Below, one piece after another: positions 12,127-26,074 of a stretch of 64,000 bases of DNA. This DNA is from Mauremys mutica. Its lineage: Eukaryota; Chordata; Testudines; Geoemydidae. How positions within the stretch are numbered: position 1 is the first letter of the stretch; each line of letters begins with the position of its first letter. Both the position numbers and the translations under genes were made by a program. The stretch covers positions 31,881,340-31,945,339 of the forward strand of contig NC_059077.1 of NCBI RefSeq assembly GCF_020497125.1, written 5' to 3'. The notes beneath the pieces are model-generated. The model did not search any database, was not told where the DNA came from, and was given only the letters and a program-made list of their open reading frames with translations.

Positions 12127-14099
12127 ATTTTTAGATCCATAAACTCAGTGTTTACTAATAATGTTATTATATCATAACATCCTACATGAAAAAATGCCCT
12201 AGTTCGTTTTGAATCTACTTCTTAATCATAATATATTTCTAGCTATATATTATTTTACTTTTAGAATATAAAATGCACCATCCTGGAGCTTTTGAGCTCA
12301 TGTACAATAAATACTGCTTGGTGAGTTACATTGGTTTAATGTATAACTTTGTTTCACATTCACATCCTTTGTCTAGCTTTTTCTTAGATTATTTCTGCTT
12401 TGTCCCTTTCTATGCAAGGTTCCCAAGAGTAACTTTCTGTTCTGCGTATTCAAGAGTTCTGTTTTGAATTTTATTTGTTCTAGTACCTACTGTTATTCAG
12501 GATTGGTCTTCTTAAAACTCCCTTAACGCTTGATCAGAATACATGCTTTTTCATAAGTGCTTTCAAAACCCTACTATTATATGATTAATGAGACATGGGG
12601 TTTGATTTCAGGCTTTCCTCTGTCTTCCTATTATGATTCAATTTTCCCTTTTCGAAACATCAAATTTTCTTCAACATACCTCCAACCATTGACCAAAAGG
12701 CAGTGCTAAAAGATCAGTCGGATGTCTCTAGTGGTTAAGTAGCAATTTTTTTTACAGTGAATTCAGTCTTACCTTATTGATTAGATCAGAGGAGTATGAA
12801 TATTCTGCATGTGGTCATTCTGTGTACCAGCCAGGCAAGCACAGTAATTTGACCTCTTCTAAACATGGCTTCTTTACATTTTCCTTAATTTTTTTAGATA
12901 AGTCTCTATTACTTCAGTGTCTGTATCAGTCTTCCCAAATGTGTAAGTTTTTAATTTTTTTGGTTGTGTATTTAAATGCAAAAAAAGAAATGGAGTCTTC
13001 TTAGTATCATCTAAAATCAGTTAGTTGAATCTTAAAATCTGATTAAAAATAACACATTTTCAAGACTTGTGTTTAGGCCAAATGCCTTGCTTAATTTTAA
13101 TGCAAAATTTAGCTAAAATATTTATAAAATGTAACATGTTTTTCCATATTTAACAAATCTGAGGCAAAGCTCAGGTCTGGTAACTCCACTTGGCACTTCT
13201 TGATCTTGAATGGCACAAAGTGGATTTAAACTAGCCAGGAACGATCAGCAGAGAGTTCTCCTTTACAGCAGAACTCTCGGATGGTGATGGTATCAGCAGA
13301 GTTGGCTCCTCCTTCCCTGATGTAAGGAGGGAAAGTGGTCATGTTGGGAATGAGCGCTGCTGTGCCTTATTTTCCACAGATATAAGGTTGCTGTTGGACC
13401 TTACACCAATGGTGTAAATTAGAGCTACTGCTTGGCCAGGATTAGGAAATTTGAAATGACTCCCTGATGGGCACCCTCACTTCCTGCGCAGGTGAAATGG
13501 AGAAGCTGGACCTCTATCACATGATAAGACGGTTTTAAAAAAATGTTGTAAAATTAAATTTTAAACAAACTACATATTACAATTAGAATCAGCATTTAAA
13601 ATTTAATCCAAAAAAGACATCCAACAGGATTTAAGGACTGCACACTTCTCAATATGAAAAGCTAAGTAGGAGTTAAGATAAGTTGAAGCAAATCAAAATA
13701 AGCAAGGACTTAAATAGCTTAATCCTAGCTGAGGGCTCATAATATAGGCAGTGGATCTTATTATGCATGTCAAACAATATTTCTGAATTTAAGTGTCTAA
13801 CTTGTTAATGTTTGAGTGGTTCTGTATCTTTCCACTTGGTTGCTGATTGACATAAGAGTGATTCTCACATCATAGTAGGAGTGAAAAAAAATTACTACTT
13901 GTTATGTCTGTGGTGAATTGGGGCTATATCTGTACAACTGATGTGTTCCATGTTAGATTATCTACACTGTGTGTCTGTCAGGCTGCAAACTTCATTTTGA
14001 ATATGTAGCCTTTTGCTGTCTCCATGATTTGTTTGCCTCCAAGGTGGGTTGAAAATTACAAAGGCTGATGGAATTATCTAGTCACTGGAAATCTATTCA

Positions 14100-14889
14100 C
14101 TTTTAATAAGACTGGTTCCTTCCCAGAAGAACTGGCTTAACGGGGGGAAGTCACCTCAGCAGCAATCATCTGACAGAGGTTCATGCTGATATGGGGGCAC
14201 TGGCCAGAGTGTCACCTGACATGAAGCTGAAGGTTTTAAAAGGATAGAAGCTGATCTTCTCGGGGTCAGTTCTACAGTCCAGGTGGGAGAGACCATCCAG
14301 CATGTAGAAGTATCATGGTACAGGGGGGCCCTGACTGCTTTCCTGAGCCCAGATGGCCTCTGACTGGACAATCCGAGGGACTCGGACCTCGGGCTCAAAG
14401 AATGCCCTGGAGTGATGAGGAAATTGAGGCAATCACATGTGTTTAGCATTTGTTGTTTTGTATGGTTTGTACTGTCTTTTGCTTTACATAAGTATAAAAC
14501 AGCATAAAACTGTTAGACCGTACAAAGTGTTTGTGTATATCCTTCACAAACTACTGCATTCTCTTGAGAGAATTAAACTCCAAACCAAAAGTTTCACACC
14601 TTTGAGGTGGAGTTTGGAAGAGAGGTGTGTTTAAGTACTGGGAAGTTTGAAGGATCAGTGCTCCACTCAGAGGGGCTAGGCAACTGGACAGTAGGTCCTA
14701 ACTCTCAGAGGAGAGTGTCAGATAGAAGTCTGTGCCCTGAGAATGTGCCTAGGGATCTTAACATGGGGCAGTGGCTGAGCTTTGTTGAGGCTCCAGAAGC
14801 TTAATGCATCCCAGAAGATTCAGAGCATATAAGCTTGGATCCCCCCCTCAGAGCAGTCCTAGTGGAAGGTCAGGAGGGACTCTGTCACA
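14100..14889 (+). repeat. Possible degraded LTR-type repeat
   Basis: This GC-richer island in AT-rich intron has a TATAAAAC at about 14492, an ATTAAA-like hexamer near 14571 and an end in ctctgtcaca (14881-14889). I partly recall it as a turtle LTR. No target-site duplication is visible and the left boundary is uncertain. Confidence 0.3.
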
Positions 14890-15647
14890 GATCCTAGCAA
14901 ATGTCAAATGGAGGAAATAGAATGTGTGAATTAATAGAAACCATTGCAGTACACCATTTATGACTTCACTAAGCAAACTTGTACATGGAGCAGTTGCAAA
15001 AGGGAATAGACACTCTTTGCAATAAGAAATGTGCCTGATTAGTTGATCATTTGGTTTTGTCCTTTGAATAACCAAGGGTTTGATGACCTCTAAAGACCGA
15101 AGTTTTGATTAGTGTCGCTTTAACTGTTGGTCTTCATCTGTGATGTTAAAAGCAGCTGCATTGCCAGGTAATAATAGACACCATATGCTTGGGAAACTAT
15201 CTAGTGTGGGACAGATCTGCAGTACTAAGAACTGGACATTTTACACCAAAGTGTCAGTGAGCAGTGGCTTTATCCATGTACATTTGAGAACATAGTTACA
15301 ATGCTTGTGTATATAAATGGTAGATGGCTACCCATTTGTGCATAAAAGGGCAGACATATTATTGCTTGCAGACCTCTGGCTTCTTAAAACCTTGTTTAAA
15401 ATTGATCTCTTTATGCTATGTTGCCAAGAATCTGTACGGTGCTTGTGTAGGATACCTACCCTTTTGACATTATTTGAAGTGAAAACAGAAGTTCTTGAAA
15501 GAATTCTTAGATCCTCTGGAAGAGTTAAACCACTAGAGTTAGCAGCAGGTTTATGTCAGACAGATGGTTATGTTGTCACTTTTACCAATTAAGTTTAGAA
15601 GGCTCTTTAGCTAATCTGGAAATAAAATATAATGCCAGTGGTCTATA

Positions 15648-15903
15648 GTAAAGGTTCCCAAACTGCTATGATCTAGAGATCACAAGTATTCCATGGAGAG
15701 TGGCAGGTCACCTGGTGCTGGCTGCTTCATATTTCCAGCTGCTAAATTGCAATAAAAGGAGCAAAAAAATTTATTTATTTATTTTTTTACATAATCAAAT
15801 AGATATGTCACAAAAGTTACGTGATTGCAAATGTGAAGGAAGTCTGGGAGATAAATCATGTGGTTATATGGTTCACCTTTATGAATAAGGTTTGAGTACC
15901 CTG
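15648..15903. mobile_element. hAT-type non-autonomous element remnant
   Basis: aaaggttcccaaactg at 15650 and aaggtttgagtaccctg ending at about 15903 are imperfect inverted termini of the Charlie-like hAT form (GGTTCYCAAAC). The interior has no coding capacity. The 8-bp duplication is not convincing. Confidence 0.5.
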
Positions 15904-16025
15904 AACTATTGCAATTTTGGGGTATCTTTCCAGCTGTCTCCTGTAACATTTTTAATATGGAGTCCACATTTGAAAATTAATTTACTGGGCCAATTATTTA
16001 GTCTGTTTATTTTGTGTAAATATTT

Positions 16026-16125
16026 TGTATTGCAGTGATATCTAGAGGCTCTGTTCATGGATCAGGGCTCATTTAGACTCTGCACTGTACAAACAAGTGA
16101 AACAAAGACTGTCCCTGCACCAGAT
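16026..16125. repeat. L3/MIR-like ancient repeat fragment
   Basis: The succession ttgtattgcagtgatatctagaggc, atcagggctc, then gcactgtacaaac and gactgtccctgc matches a familiar old amniote repeat. Confidence 0.55.
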
Positions 16126-17994
16126 AGATAAACACAAAAATGAGGGTGGAATGGGATAGTGTGAGGACAAGGACCACATCTTGGACGATGCCACTCAAGA
16201 GAAGAAAGGGTGAAGGCAGGTGACCTGCCAAAAGAGACACTGAAAGATCAATAGGAGAGGGAAGGAAAAGCCATGCAAGGATGAAGCCATAAAAATCAAC
16301 AGAGGGCGTGATTTTTAAAGAAGCAGGGATTTGTCAATAGAGTCAAAAGCCACCAACAGGTCAAGGAACATGTGGATGGAGCAGAGTAGAGGTTTGGCCA
16401 AGAAGTGCATCCAAGAATTGAGTGAGAGTAGTTTCAGTGGAGGAGATGAAAGATGGAACTCGAAGAGGGAAACTTCAGCAGTGTTTTTAGATGGCATGTT
16501 TTGTTACTTTGGAAGTGAAGTAGGATAGGGAGACGGTGTAGTAGAGGCATGCAGAGTCAAGATTGTGCTTTGCTTTTTTTGTTTTTACGAGGAAGGCTGA
16601 GATGTGCCTGTATTTTGAGGGGAATGAACCTGAGGATAATAAAAAGTTGAAGGGGGGAGAAGTTTTTGAAGCTCTGAGTACAAGTAGCACCCTGTGAGAT
16701 CAGTTTAGTGAGATTTTTTTGGTATTTGACACCTTTGAAATCAGACCAAAACTTGTTGCGATGATTGTGAACTTTGAATAGTCGGGTTACTCCTACTCAA
16801 ATTATCAAATACTGTAGAATCCAAATCAATACCAAGTCCCACAAGTTAATTTCCCATGAAAGATAAAAATCAGTCAATAGCTTCTATAGTTCAAAAAATT
16901 GTTAAGCCTGAAAGATATGCTAGTATCATGTATTCTACTGACACGAAAGACTCTATATGCTTCTACTTCAAGTTCCAGCTATCTCTTCTCTTGGATGTTC
17001 ATTTTCAGCCCCATTTCAAATAAAGAGCTCCCAGACTGTTCCCTAGCCTGGTAGCAAGCAAGAACAGATTCAAAGAGGTCATCTGACTGAGGAAACACAT
17101 AGGCTTATGATCGCTATGATTGCCAGTCTGTTTGGCTGTAAATCCTTAGTACAGGGAAGATAGTCATGAAAAGAAGCAGAAACTGGCTAGAGACCCAAGC
17201 TATTTGACTAGCTCATCTTTCTCTTACAAAAACAGATGTAACTTCAACCTGTCCGCTATGATGGACAGCACTATCATGATGGCCTATACAGACAAACAAG
17301 TGTAACCTCTTCTTGGGGTCTGCATAGCAAAAAATCAGCACAGCACAACTGGATAAGTAGACAAGAGGTGAACTCAGTGGAGTCTTTTTGTCCATAGCAA
17401 AACTGGGGTCTTTTTGTAAACAGACTGAAATGACAGAACAAGAGTTTATTCCTGACCTATTAGGCAGTGGCTCTGAATATACTGTTTCAAAAGTAGTCAG
17501 TCTGCCTATTTTACTCCTTCCACTCCTGAAGAAAAGTAATGAGTAATTCCAGTAGCTCTCTTCTGGGCTGAGAGTTCATAGTTTCTGGACCTTGTGGAAT
17601 TGTCCTTGCACATTTTTCTCTCTCATTCCCTAAAGAGAGCCCAGAACTATCAGCCAAACTTAAATAAACATTGTCAAAAGGTTTGGATGTTGAATGCAAA
17701 TAACTGGGTTGTGGGGAATAGTCCTCTGTAGTAACTGATACCCTTTCCATCTGTGAGGAATAGATTTGGAATATGCTTTATTTGGCTTCCATTTGGTTTA
17801 TAGTATAGAAAAGAAAAAATATATCGAACTCCAGGCGATATAATTCCTCAAACACTAGAAGTTTTGCAGGTTGATCTGCCATTAGTTCTGAGTGAAAACA
17901 TCCTAAAGATTCATGAGCCATGCCCACAAAACAGAGGTAAACAGGGTTTATTGGATTTTTTTTGTTTTTGTTTTGTTTTTTTGTTCTCGTATCA

Positions 17995-18375
17995 TAGATT
18001 TGTAAGGCCACAAAAGACCATTGTGATCACATAGTTTGTGTTACGTAGGAGGTAAGACTATCAATTTCCTGCCCTCCTTTCCCCCTAGTAATTTCTGCAT
18101 CAAATGTAATAACATTACATTGCATTAGAGCATATCTCTTAGAGAGCCAACCTTAATTTAAAGACTTCAGGTACTTTCAAGAGAATTCACCAGATTTCTT
18201 GATGTGGATTACCCTCGCTGATTGAGTGATTGATTACTCTCACTGATAAAATCTTATGCCATAATGCAAGTTTGAAATTGTGTAGTTTCAGCTTCCAGCC
18301 ATTCAATCTCATATATGTTTTTCTGCTAGATTAAAGAGCCCTCTAGTATGAGAGATCTTCACCATGGGTAGCTTT
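17995..18375 (-). mobile_element. Old CR1 LINE 3' fragment
   Basis: The 3' tail is at the left (tcatagatttgtaaggccacaaaagaccattgtgatca), followed by diverged CR1 coding-end sequence (tgattactctcactgataaaatcttatgcc, cttccagccattcaatctcat, ctgctagattaaagagccc). It is heavily mutated, so this is an old insertion. Confidence 0.75.
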
Positions 18376-19468
18376 GTTAGCTTGGCCAATGCCAGCCACT
18401 CCTTTTTAACTTAATGCACTGGTGATCTGTCTGTTCCATTTTTTTTTTTTAGTTTTTATTTACCTACACAAAGAAAAAAATGATTGGGTGTCTGTGTGAA
18501 TTTTTCAGAGAGGAAAAATCCTTAGAAATTTCAAGACCAAAACTTCATTTAAAAATGAGCTAACATTTAACTACTCATAATTTCCTAAACACAAACTTCC
18601 TAAACACAAACTTAAAAGCAAGGAATTGGATTGGCTCTGAACAATTGGTGAAAACTCATGATCAAATGCCATTTGGCACTAAATTTGTAACAACTCTGAA
18701 AGAGTAAAGAAACTAACATGGAAATTATAAAGATATAATATAAAATGAACATACATTAGCAATATTTGTAAAAGTGGAAAAATTGTAGTAGTGTAAAAGA
18801 AACTTGAGAATATTTGATATGCAAATTAAAAGAAAAAACTTTGGCATCCATTATGCCATTTTTAGAGCCACCTTTTAAAGTAAAACATCAGTTTAAGTCT
18901 TGGTTATCCACTGATCTCAAGAACAACAGATTTCTGCTGGTGCTTCATGATCAAAATGCTATTGCATTAAAAGAATTATTTATCTAAGCCAAAGCATACC
19001 TAGACTAGTATGCATGTCTTATTAAAGTGAAGTAAAAAGTTTTTTTAAAATCAAAGATTAAAATAGAATGAATACTGAGTTCATGGGTTTTCAGTGGTCT
19101 TCTAACTTCTTTTCCTATATACCAGCAGTTGATATAATTCCTTTTCGCAGTTGATGAATGCAAAAATAAACAAAGGACTTGTAATATTTTTACCACATAG
19201 GGTTGTTTGAACACACTCAGTACTTCTGTTTCTAGCAGGTACAGCTAGTTCAGTTAAACATTTTTCTGTTTTTTTTCTCTTTAGTGAATCTTTATTCCTA
19301 TTTGAAAATACAATGCTTTGTTGCAAAGTTATTTTTCTTTTGCTCCTCAGGAGTGCTCTGTGGGCAGCACTCTATTGGCCACAAAATTGTTCTCCAACTC
19401 CTATACAGTTTCTTTCTGACCTAATAGATGGGAGCATTTGAACAGAAGAGTAATTGCTGAAAACTCTC

Positions 19469-20580
19469 TGTGACACTATACCCCATATCACTGTGTAGAA
19501 TATTATTATATGATTATGGTATAATTATGATGTATTTTGTACAAGACAGATCATGTGAGGTGTCATTGGAAAAGTGATAGTTTGCTGAATATGATTATCC
19601 TATTCGTTTGCATGTATCATTTTTGTATCTAAATTAGGAATATTGACTATTTATCTGCATTTCAATTATGCTTACTCTGGGTGACACCCACAACTAGCCT
19701 TTCTGGTACAACAGTGAAGAAGCCAAAGACAATGGACCCTGGAAGAACTTAACCTTCCTGTGAATGTTCTAGACAGCCTGTAAGTAATGGCTGCTATAAC
19801 TCAGGTATGCAAGGTCATGTGACCAGACCATATGTCTTTGGACTCCATCTTGGGATGTCAGTATTTTTCCACAAACCGGACTGGGAATCAAGTTTTGAAA
19901 CAAAGGGTTCCGCCATATGCTAAAGCTATATAAGGCAAGGAGTGACATCACTCCCCACACAAGAACAATCCTGGATACACTTGAGGAACAAAGACTGAAT
20001 TGAGGGAAGTTCTGGACCCAGACTAAAGGGATTTCTAGCCTGTGTATGAAAGACCTGGGATTCTAAGCTGTAAAGCAAGTGCAGTTTGTCCCTTAAGAAT
20101 CTGCAGCCTGCTTGTATCATCAGCCAGGGTGAGAATTCGCTAATTCATATCTTTTGAGGTTAATAAACTTGTTTTTGCTTTATCTAAACCAGTGAGTTGG
20201 AGTGAGGTGCTTGGGAATCTTAGCTCAGAGAGGCTGTTGCATATTCCTCTCCACATTGCATGGTGGGGACTCTATGAGCTTACACCGTGCAGTTCCCTGT
20301 GCAGCACAAGACAGTATAATTTTGGGTTTATGCTCCAGAGTGCCTAGGAAGCTGAGAGTTACTGTGGCTTTAGCCTTTCTACTGTTGGTTGGTTTGTGCA
20401 GTGGCTAGTCCGAGAGCCTGCATGTAACTGCAGCTGGGTGTGTCCCTACCTGTGTGCATGCTGGTGGACGTGTAAGACCGGGAGCAGGTCTGCAGCTTGT
20501 CACAGCAGCACAGTCTGAGGAGCCTAGGCTGGTGGGTCAGAGGGCTCAGTGGTACCCCAGTTCCCAGAGGGAACCTATTA
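19469..20580 (+). mobile_element. Solo LTR, about 1.1 kb, with target-site duplication
   Basis: It begins TGTGACACTATACC and lies in the direction of NDUFS4. The promoter-like tatataa is at 19927-19933, and a polyadenylation hexamer AATAAA is at 20162-20167 in ggttaataaacttg. The 5-bp repeat ctctc flanks it (19464-19468 and 20581-20585; 6 bp if the adjacent a is counted). No internal retroviral coding sequence lies next to it, so it looks like a solo LTR left by recombination. The 3' terminus reads ctatta rather than a canonical CA, so the right edge may be mutated or off by a few bases. The endogenous retrovirus class is not assigned. Confidence 0.72.
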
Positions 20581-21579
20581 CTCTCTCTTCCTGGTAGCTT
20601 TCAGAATGAACAGAACTGAGAAACTTCAGTAACTAATCTACATCTGCAGTGTCCACAGGTGTATCATCTGCACTTCGTGGCCAGTTGATATTAAAAAATG
20701 GCTGATGCATCTCAAAATTTGCCGTGGGTGTATGATTTTCATCATCATAAGATGATCCTCAACCAAAAAAACCACGGCCTTCTGTGTACTATACCACATT
20801 TGAAGATGTGTGGGATCAGAGATTGGAGGACCACAGACAATGCTGTAGTTGCCTTGCTAAACCATTTTAAACTTCTGGTATGTCTGTTTCAAATCAGAGT
20901 GAAATTGGACTATTGTCGGCATCAAAATGGTTTCTTGAGCAAGGGTCAGATAGCCTTTTAAGCAGAGCTGATATCTTGCTCTTCTGCAGGAAGTCGTAAA
21001 AAATCTGTTCCACTGGCGGTTTTCTTATCTCCCCACTGTCCTTCACCAGCCAAGAGAGACCTGGATCTGACTAGCATGTCTTAGTGTGCACATCCCTAGC
21101 ACTCCAAGAACCTCAGGAAGCAGCAATAGTTGAAACCCAGGTTGTGTACTGACCCTCCCCACTCTCTTCCAGGCATACCTTTCCTACCATGCAGACAAAC
21201 AGATCAGTCTGATCTATGTGATCTTATTGTTAAAATAGCTTGAAAATTCTTTAACTTTCTGGATGTAAACAGCTTTGATTTAACCTGGGGGGGTTCATTC
21301 TCCTGGACTATTCTGCTGATTGATATTGTGAAGGTGAAGATATCCATATAAGCTCTTTAGTTTCATTTATTCCTATTTGGAACAAGACTTCTCCCCCCAA
21401 TGCTCCACCCGTATTTCCTTCTGCTTCATCTGAAAAAAAAATACTATTGTGTAAGATGGAACCAGAGAAGGTTGTGTTCATGAGTAAAGGATGAAATATC
21501 ATTAAAAGGTCCCAGTAAGCCATTCCTTTATTAGCCTGCCAATTTCCTTTGAGCCCTCTGAAACCCATTGGATTATAGT

Positions 21580-21685
21580 TTATTATTCGTACTGCAGTAG
21601 TATCTAGGAGCCCCAGTCATAGATCAGAACATCATTTGGCTAGGCACTGTACAGGCACATTACAAAAGGCAGTCCAGTAAGCCTG
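21580..21685. repeat. L3/MIR-like ancient repeat fragment
   Basis: actgcagtagtatctaggagcccc, then tggctaggcactgtacaggcacat, the same family and orientation as 16026-16125. Confidence 0.55.
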
Positions 21686-23120
21686 CAAGGTCAGACCATC
21701 AAGAAAGCTTGACAGAAGTAAGTGCTTCAACCAACAAAACAGAGGTGGATAATGGTCAGTCTTTAAAGGCATATCCCCTTTCTCTCACCCCTCCACCTCC
21801 AATGTCAGTCCCAAAAACAAGATCCAGAGTTCAGCCACTTGCTAGAACTGAGCCAGAAGCTACCTGAGACAGACACACAGTTGTCACTATAGCCAAGAGA
21901 TCTTAAGCTAATTAAGAAGGTTCGTCATCTGCATTTATGCTGAAGTCACCCAGAACAATTGGTCTCTCTTATTCCAGTGCTGCCACAGAGGAAATCTGTC
22001 AGCTCAAGCAAGAATTATGAGTTCACGTGGTCAAGTGGGATGATGCAAGAATTTTTGTACTTAAAAAGGCTGCATTATCATGAAAAAGTAAAAATAATAA
22101 AAGAAGGAATTTGTTTTGTAATTGATGGCAAACTGCTTTTTTGGCAAATCAAATTTAATATAGTTAAATATGAACTGCATTAATGCACATTAAATAACAT
22201 AGACCAATGGGAATACACAACTGAAGTAGAATTGCGTTGAGCTTGAAATAATAGTAACATAACCTCTTGGAATGTTGTTGTTTTCCTGGATAAATGGAGT
22301 TGGATCCTACTAATTCCAATTATAACTTTGCATAAAATAGTTGTGGCTTGACCTGTGCTCAGAGATCTCAAACTCTTCCAAGCAATAATAGCTAGAACTT
22401 TGTCAGCATTGTTAAAATAACTTTTTCAGTCACTTTAAATGTCAATTGGACTGTTTTCTCTAAAATGGAGGAATTAATGTAGTTGATGTTACAAAGTGCA
22501 GTAAAGCTGGTTTATTACTAAATTTTGGGAATAGATGAATTTATAATAGCCATTTGGACCCTATACCTTCAAAGCACTGTACATCATTATAAGACGTGCT
22601 TTTCAAATTTGTTCCTGAATGCTTGTATGAAAACTCATAGGTCTTAAACTGTATTTCGTATTGTAGCCTACTAAACAAATGTACATAGTTGTTGGCTTCT
22701 ATTTTTGGCTTAGATTGTATTTTAAAAAAAATATCTGAACATACTGTCATTCTGTTCGTGAAAAATTTGGATTTCAGAATGTACTCATATCGCATGGTTG
22801 GCTTTCAAAAATTGTGTAATGTAGTGATAAAAGATATGCCAATAAATCACCAGCAAGTCAGCCATGACACCTCATAAACAAAAATCTCATAAATTTCATT
22901 TGCATTATGAAGTGTGTCTAACTTTCTGAATTATGTAACCTCTGAAGGACAATCGAAAACTACCGTAGTCTGGTCCACTCTTCTATATTCTCACACTTTA
23001 ATGCGTCATTTGTTTAAAGCAACCTGAATTAAACATGAAGCACACTATGAGTTAGCAGAGAAAACTGCCCTTTCACTTGCTGTTGTACTGTTTTGCCAAG
23101 GGACTAACTGCTTTTGTAGG

Positions 23121-23197
23121 GCCCAATCCTGCTCCCAGTGACTCCATAAAAATTAATGGCAAAACCATCACTGAATTAACTGGGAGCAGGATTGGCT
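23121..23197. repeat. Short inverted repeat (MITE-like)
   Basis: gcccaatcctgctcccagt (23121-23139) and actgggagcaggattggc (23180-23197) are near-perfect inverted arms of about 18 bp around a 40-bp loop with its own small palindrome. I recall this as a widespread reptile/bird palindromic repeat. It ends about 620 bp before NDUFS4 exon 2. Confidence 0.65.
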
Positions 23198-23800
23198 TCG
23201 TAGTTTTGCCCATACTTAATGTTATGGGTTTTACTAATTATGCTAAAAGGTTAACCAAAATGTTCGGAAGTTACTAAACAGATCAACAGTTGAGGTAGAA
23301 ATGAATCAAAATGAGCTGTACTTAGTCATAAAGACAGAATTTGTATCTGAATTATCAGTTAAGAGGAGTGAGTTTGTTTGTTTAATATCCTGTTATTAAA
23401 CGGTACAACTAGCTTATGCCATTGGGATAGAATTAAGATTGTTTTCCTCTGATGCCATCATTTAGGGATCAGAGTTCCTGAATACTTGCAGCAGCTTTGT
23501 GTTTTTGTCTGTTCGTGACAAACCAACTACTGTACATTCATATAGAGCAGTACAGTCCTTGCCACTGGCAGTCTCTCTGTGACGAGAGCCTGTAGGCTGA
23601 CATAAAGTGCAGCCTGTTGTGAACTGCTAAGTGGGAGTCTGCCAAAAACTCAGCAGACAGAACTAATTGGGGAGAAAAAGGATTTTTGTGCCCTCATCTC
23701 TCCCTCTTCCATTTTTTTTACAAGATGGATATTGATAAAGTAACTTGTTTATGTAAGATTTGTCTGCCTCTATTTTCTCATTGCATGAATCATTTTTTAA

Positions 23801-23926
<126 letters not shown>

Positions 23927-26074
23927 TGATACTGCCTTCAGGGTTATTTCTACACAATAGGCATTCAGTATGGTATTCCATGCTCTTGTAGGAAAGCCAT
24001 ATAAATGTAAACTACAAAGCAAAAATCTCTCATACATTTTAAAGTGAGAATATTAGTGAGCCATAAGGAAATCTGTATGTGAAAGAAATTCATGGTTACA
24101 AATATTAAACAATACAAAATCATGAAACTACCTTGGTGTTGATTATTTTGTGGTCAAGAAACAGTAAGAACTCTATTTTTGTAATTAAAGTGCTATTTTT
24201 GAAAGCCATACATTTGCCTTTTTAGTGAAATCACATAGAATTTGCCACTGCTTCCTAAAATTAACTTTACTGGGTTCTACAGTGCTGAAGAAATAGTCTA
24301 AAGAACGATGCAAAGTTAGTGTTACTTTGTACCTATACTCGGCTTTTGAATATGCATGAGGGTTAGATTACAACTAGGAACAAATGCATAGCATTCTTCT
24401 CCTAATCAGTAGCAGATTAGAATTTTGGCAACCTTCTCTTATAAATTTTGCAATGTGTGGTCCGTTACTTTAGATGCAACCTGATACTTATGCTTACAAT
24501 ATACAATAGCATAAGTTTTGTAAGACTTCCAGGACTTCTGGTGGGAATGTGTCATAGCAAAAGCATGTTTTTCATTGGCTTTCTTACCACTTTTGAATCT
24601 TAATTTTTAAAAAAATCCCATAATAGATGGTTCATATTGTATTTACCTTCAGGCGTACAAAAACATCTTAACTTTTTGGGAATAAAAAGAAATACTTGAA
24701 TTTTTTTTATCTAAATTGAAAATGTGTAATAGTAACTTCAGTATTGAGACATTTTAAAGCTTTTGAACATCTTTTTGAAACTTTATTTCCCATAGTTTCC
24801 ATAATATAAATATGGGTCATTCTTTCCTTTTCTATGTCAACAGGTAACTGTTCAGATTATCTGTAAATACATTTCAGTAACCTTAATCATTTTACCTGAA
24901 TCTCATTTTCAAAAATAATAAACATGACACTAAAGTTTATAAACTAGAACTAAGCTTTTTTTTCTCTATTTTGGCAGATCTGGTTATTCAGTTGGACAAA
25001 TGTGTAACTTGTTGTGCAGCATGTGCCATTTTATGTATAGAAACTTAAATACAATATTTTCAGTATATGGATAAAAAGTCACTGGATGCTGCCTAAATAC
25101 TCATGTTCCTGTTTTTCCTAGATTTAATAATTATCTTTTGAATTGCATTTCATATAATTATTGTAGCACTGTTCCCTAATCTAAAGATTTAACACTGGAG
25201 TGGTAATTTGTATTGTAGCTACATGTATCTTGGCTACAAAGGGGTCAAGTTCAATTTATACATTTTGTGGACTTTTTGGTATTATGTACAATACTTTCAA
25301 ATTTGATAATGCAATCCCTGATTAATTCTGTAAATACAGTATTAATCTGGCAGCCCTTTAAATAGTAAATAAGATGATTAAATGTTCATTTTGTCCAGGT
25401 CTTCCCAGTACTATGGTAATAGGTCTAACCAAATACTGTCATTCATTTACAATTTATTTGTGGATTTTACTGGAATATTTTTCTTCTGTGCTCATATAGG
25501 GCTTGAGATTAATTTTTGTAATACTATGAATCTTTTCAACTATTGTGTCTGTAGACTTGGTTACAGTCTGAATTAGATTTGTTTGTAATGGAGTCAATGT
25601 AGAAACCATTTCAGAAAAACACACACCTGAATAAAAATAACAGGCCTTTAATAGTTCATGTTTATAAACGAGGAGGGGTTTCAAGTGAATGTTTGATGTA
25701 GATTAGGTTGCTGTGTAAATAACTTAATTTTGGTTGTTGACACGACTTCATTTTTATTAAATCATACATTAATTCAGTCGTAAATTAGGATTAAATCCCT
25801 TATTTATCAGCAAATCACTTTTCAGAGACTTCAATACTAAATTTTCTGTTAGTTTTTTCAAAAATTAGTGCTAAGCATAACGAAACCACGCTGTATCTAT
25901 GCATAATTATATAGTTAAATTACATTGCAGAAATTGATACTTTTTTCTTCCTGGAAAAGTTTCACATTTGCTGCATGTGTAGATATCTCCTCATCAGAAC
26001 TCATTAAACCAAATTGTGCAATATGAGTTGAACTCTTATTCCACCACCCCTCCCCCCAATTTTGTCATAACCAC

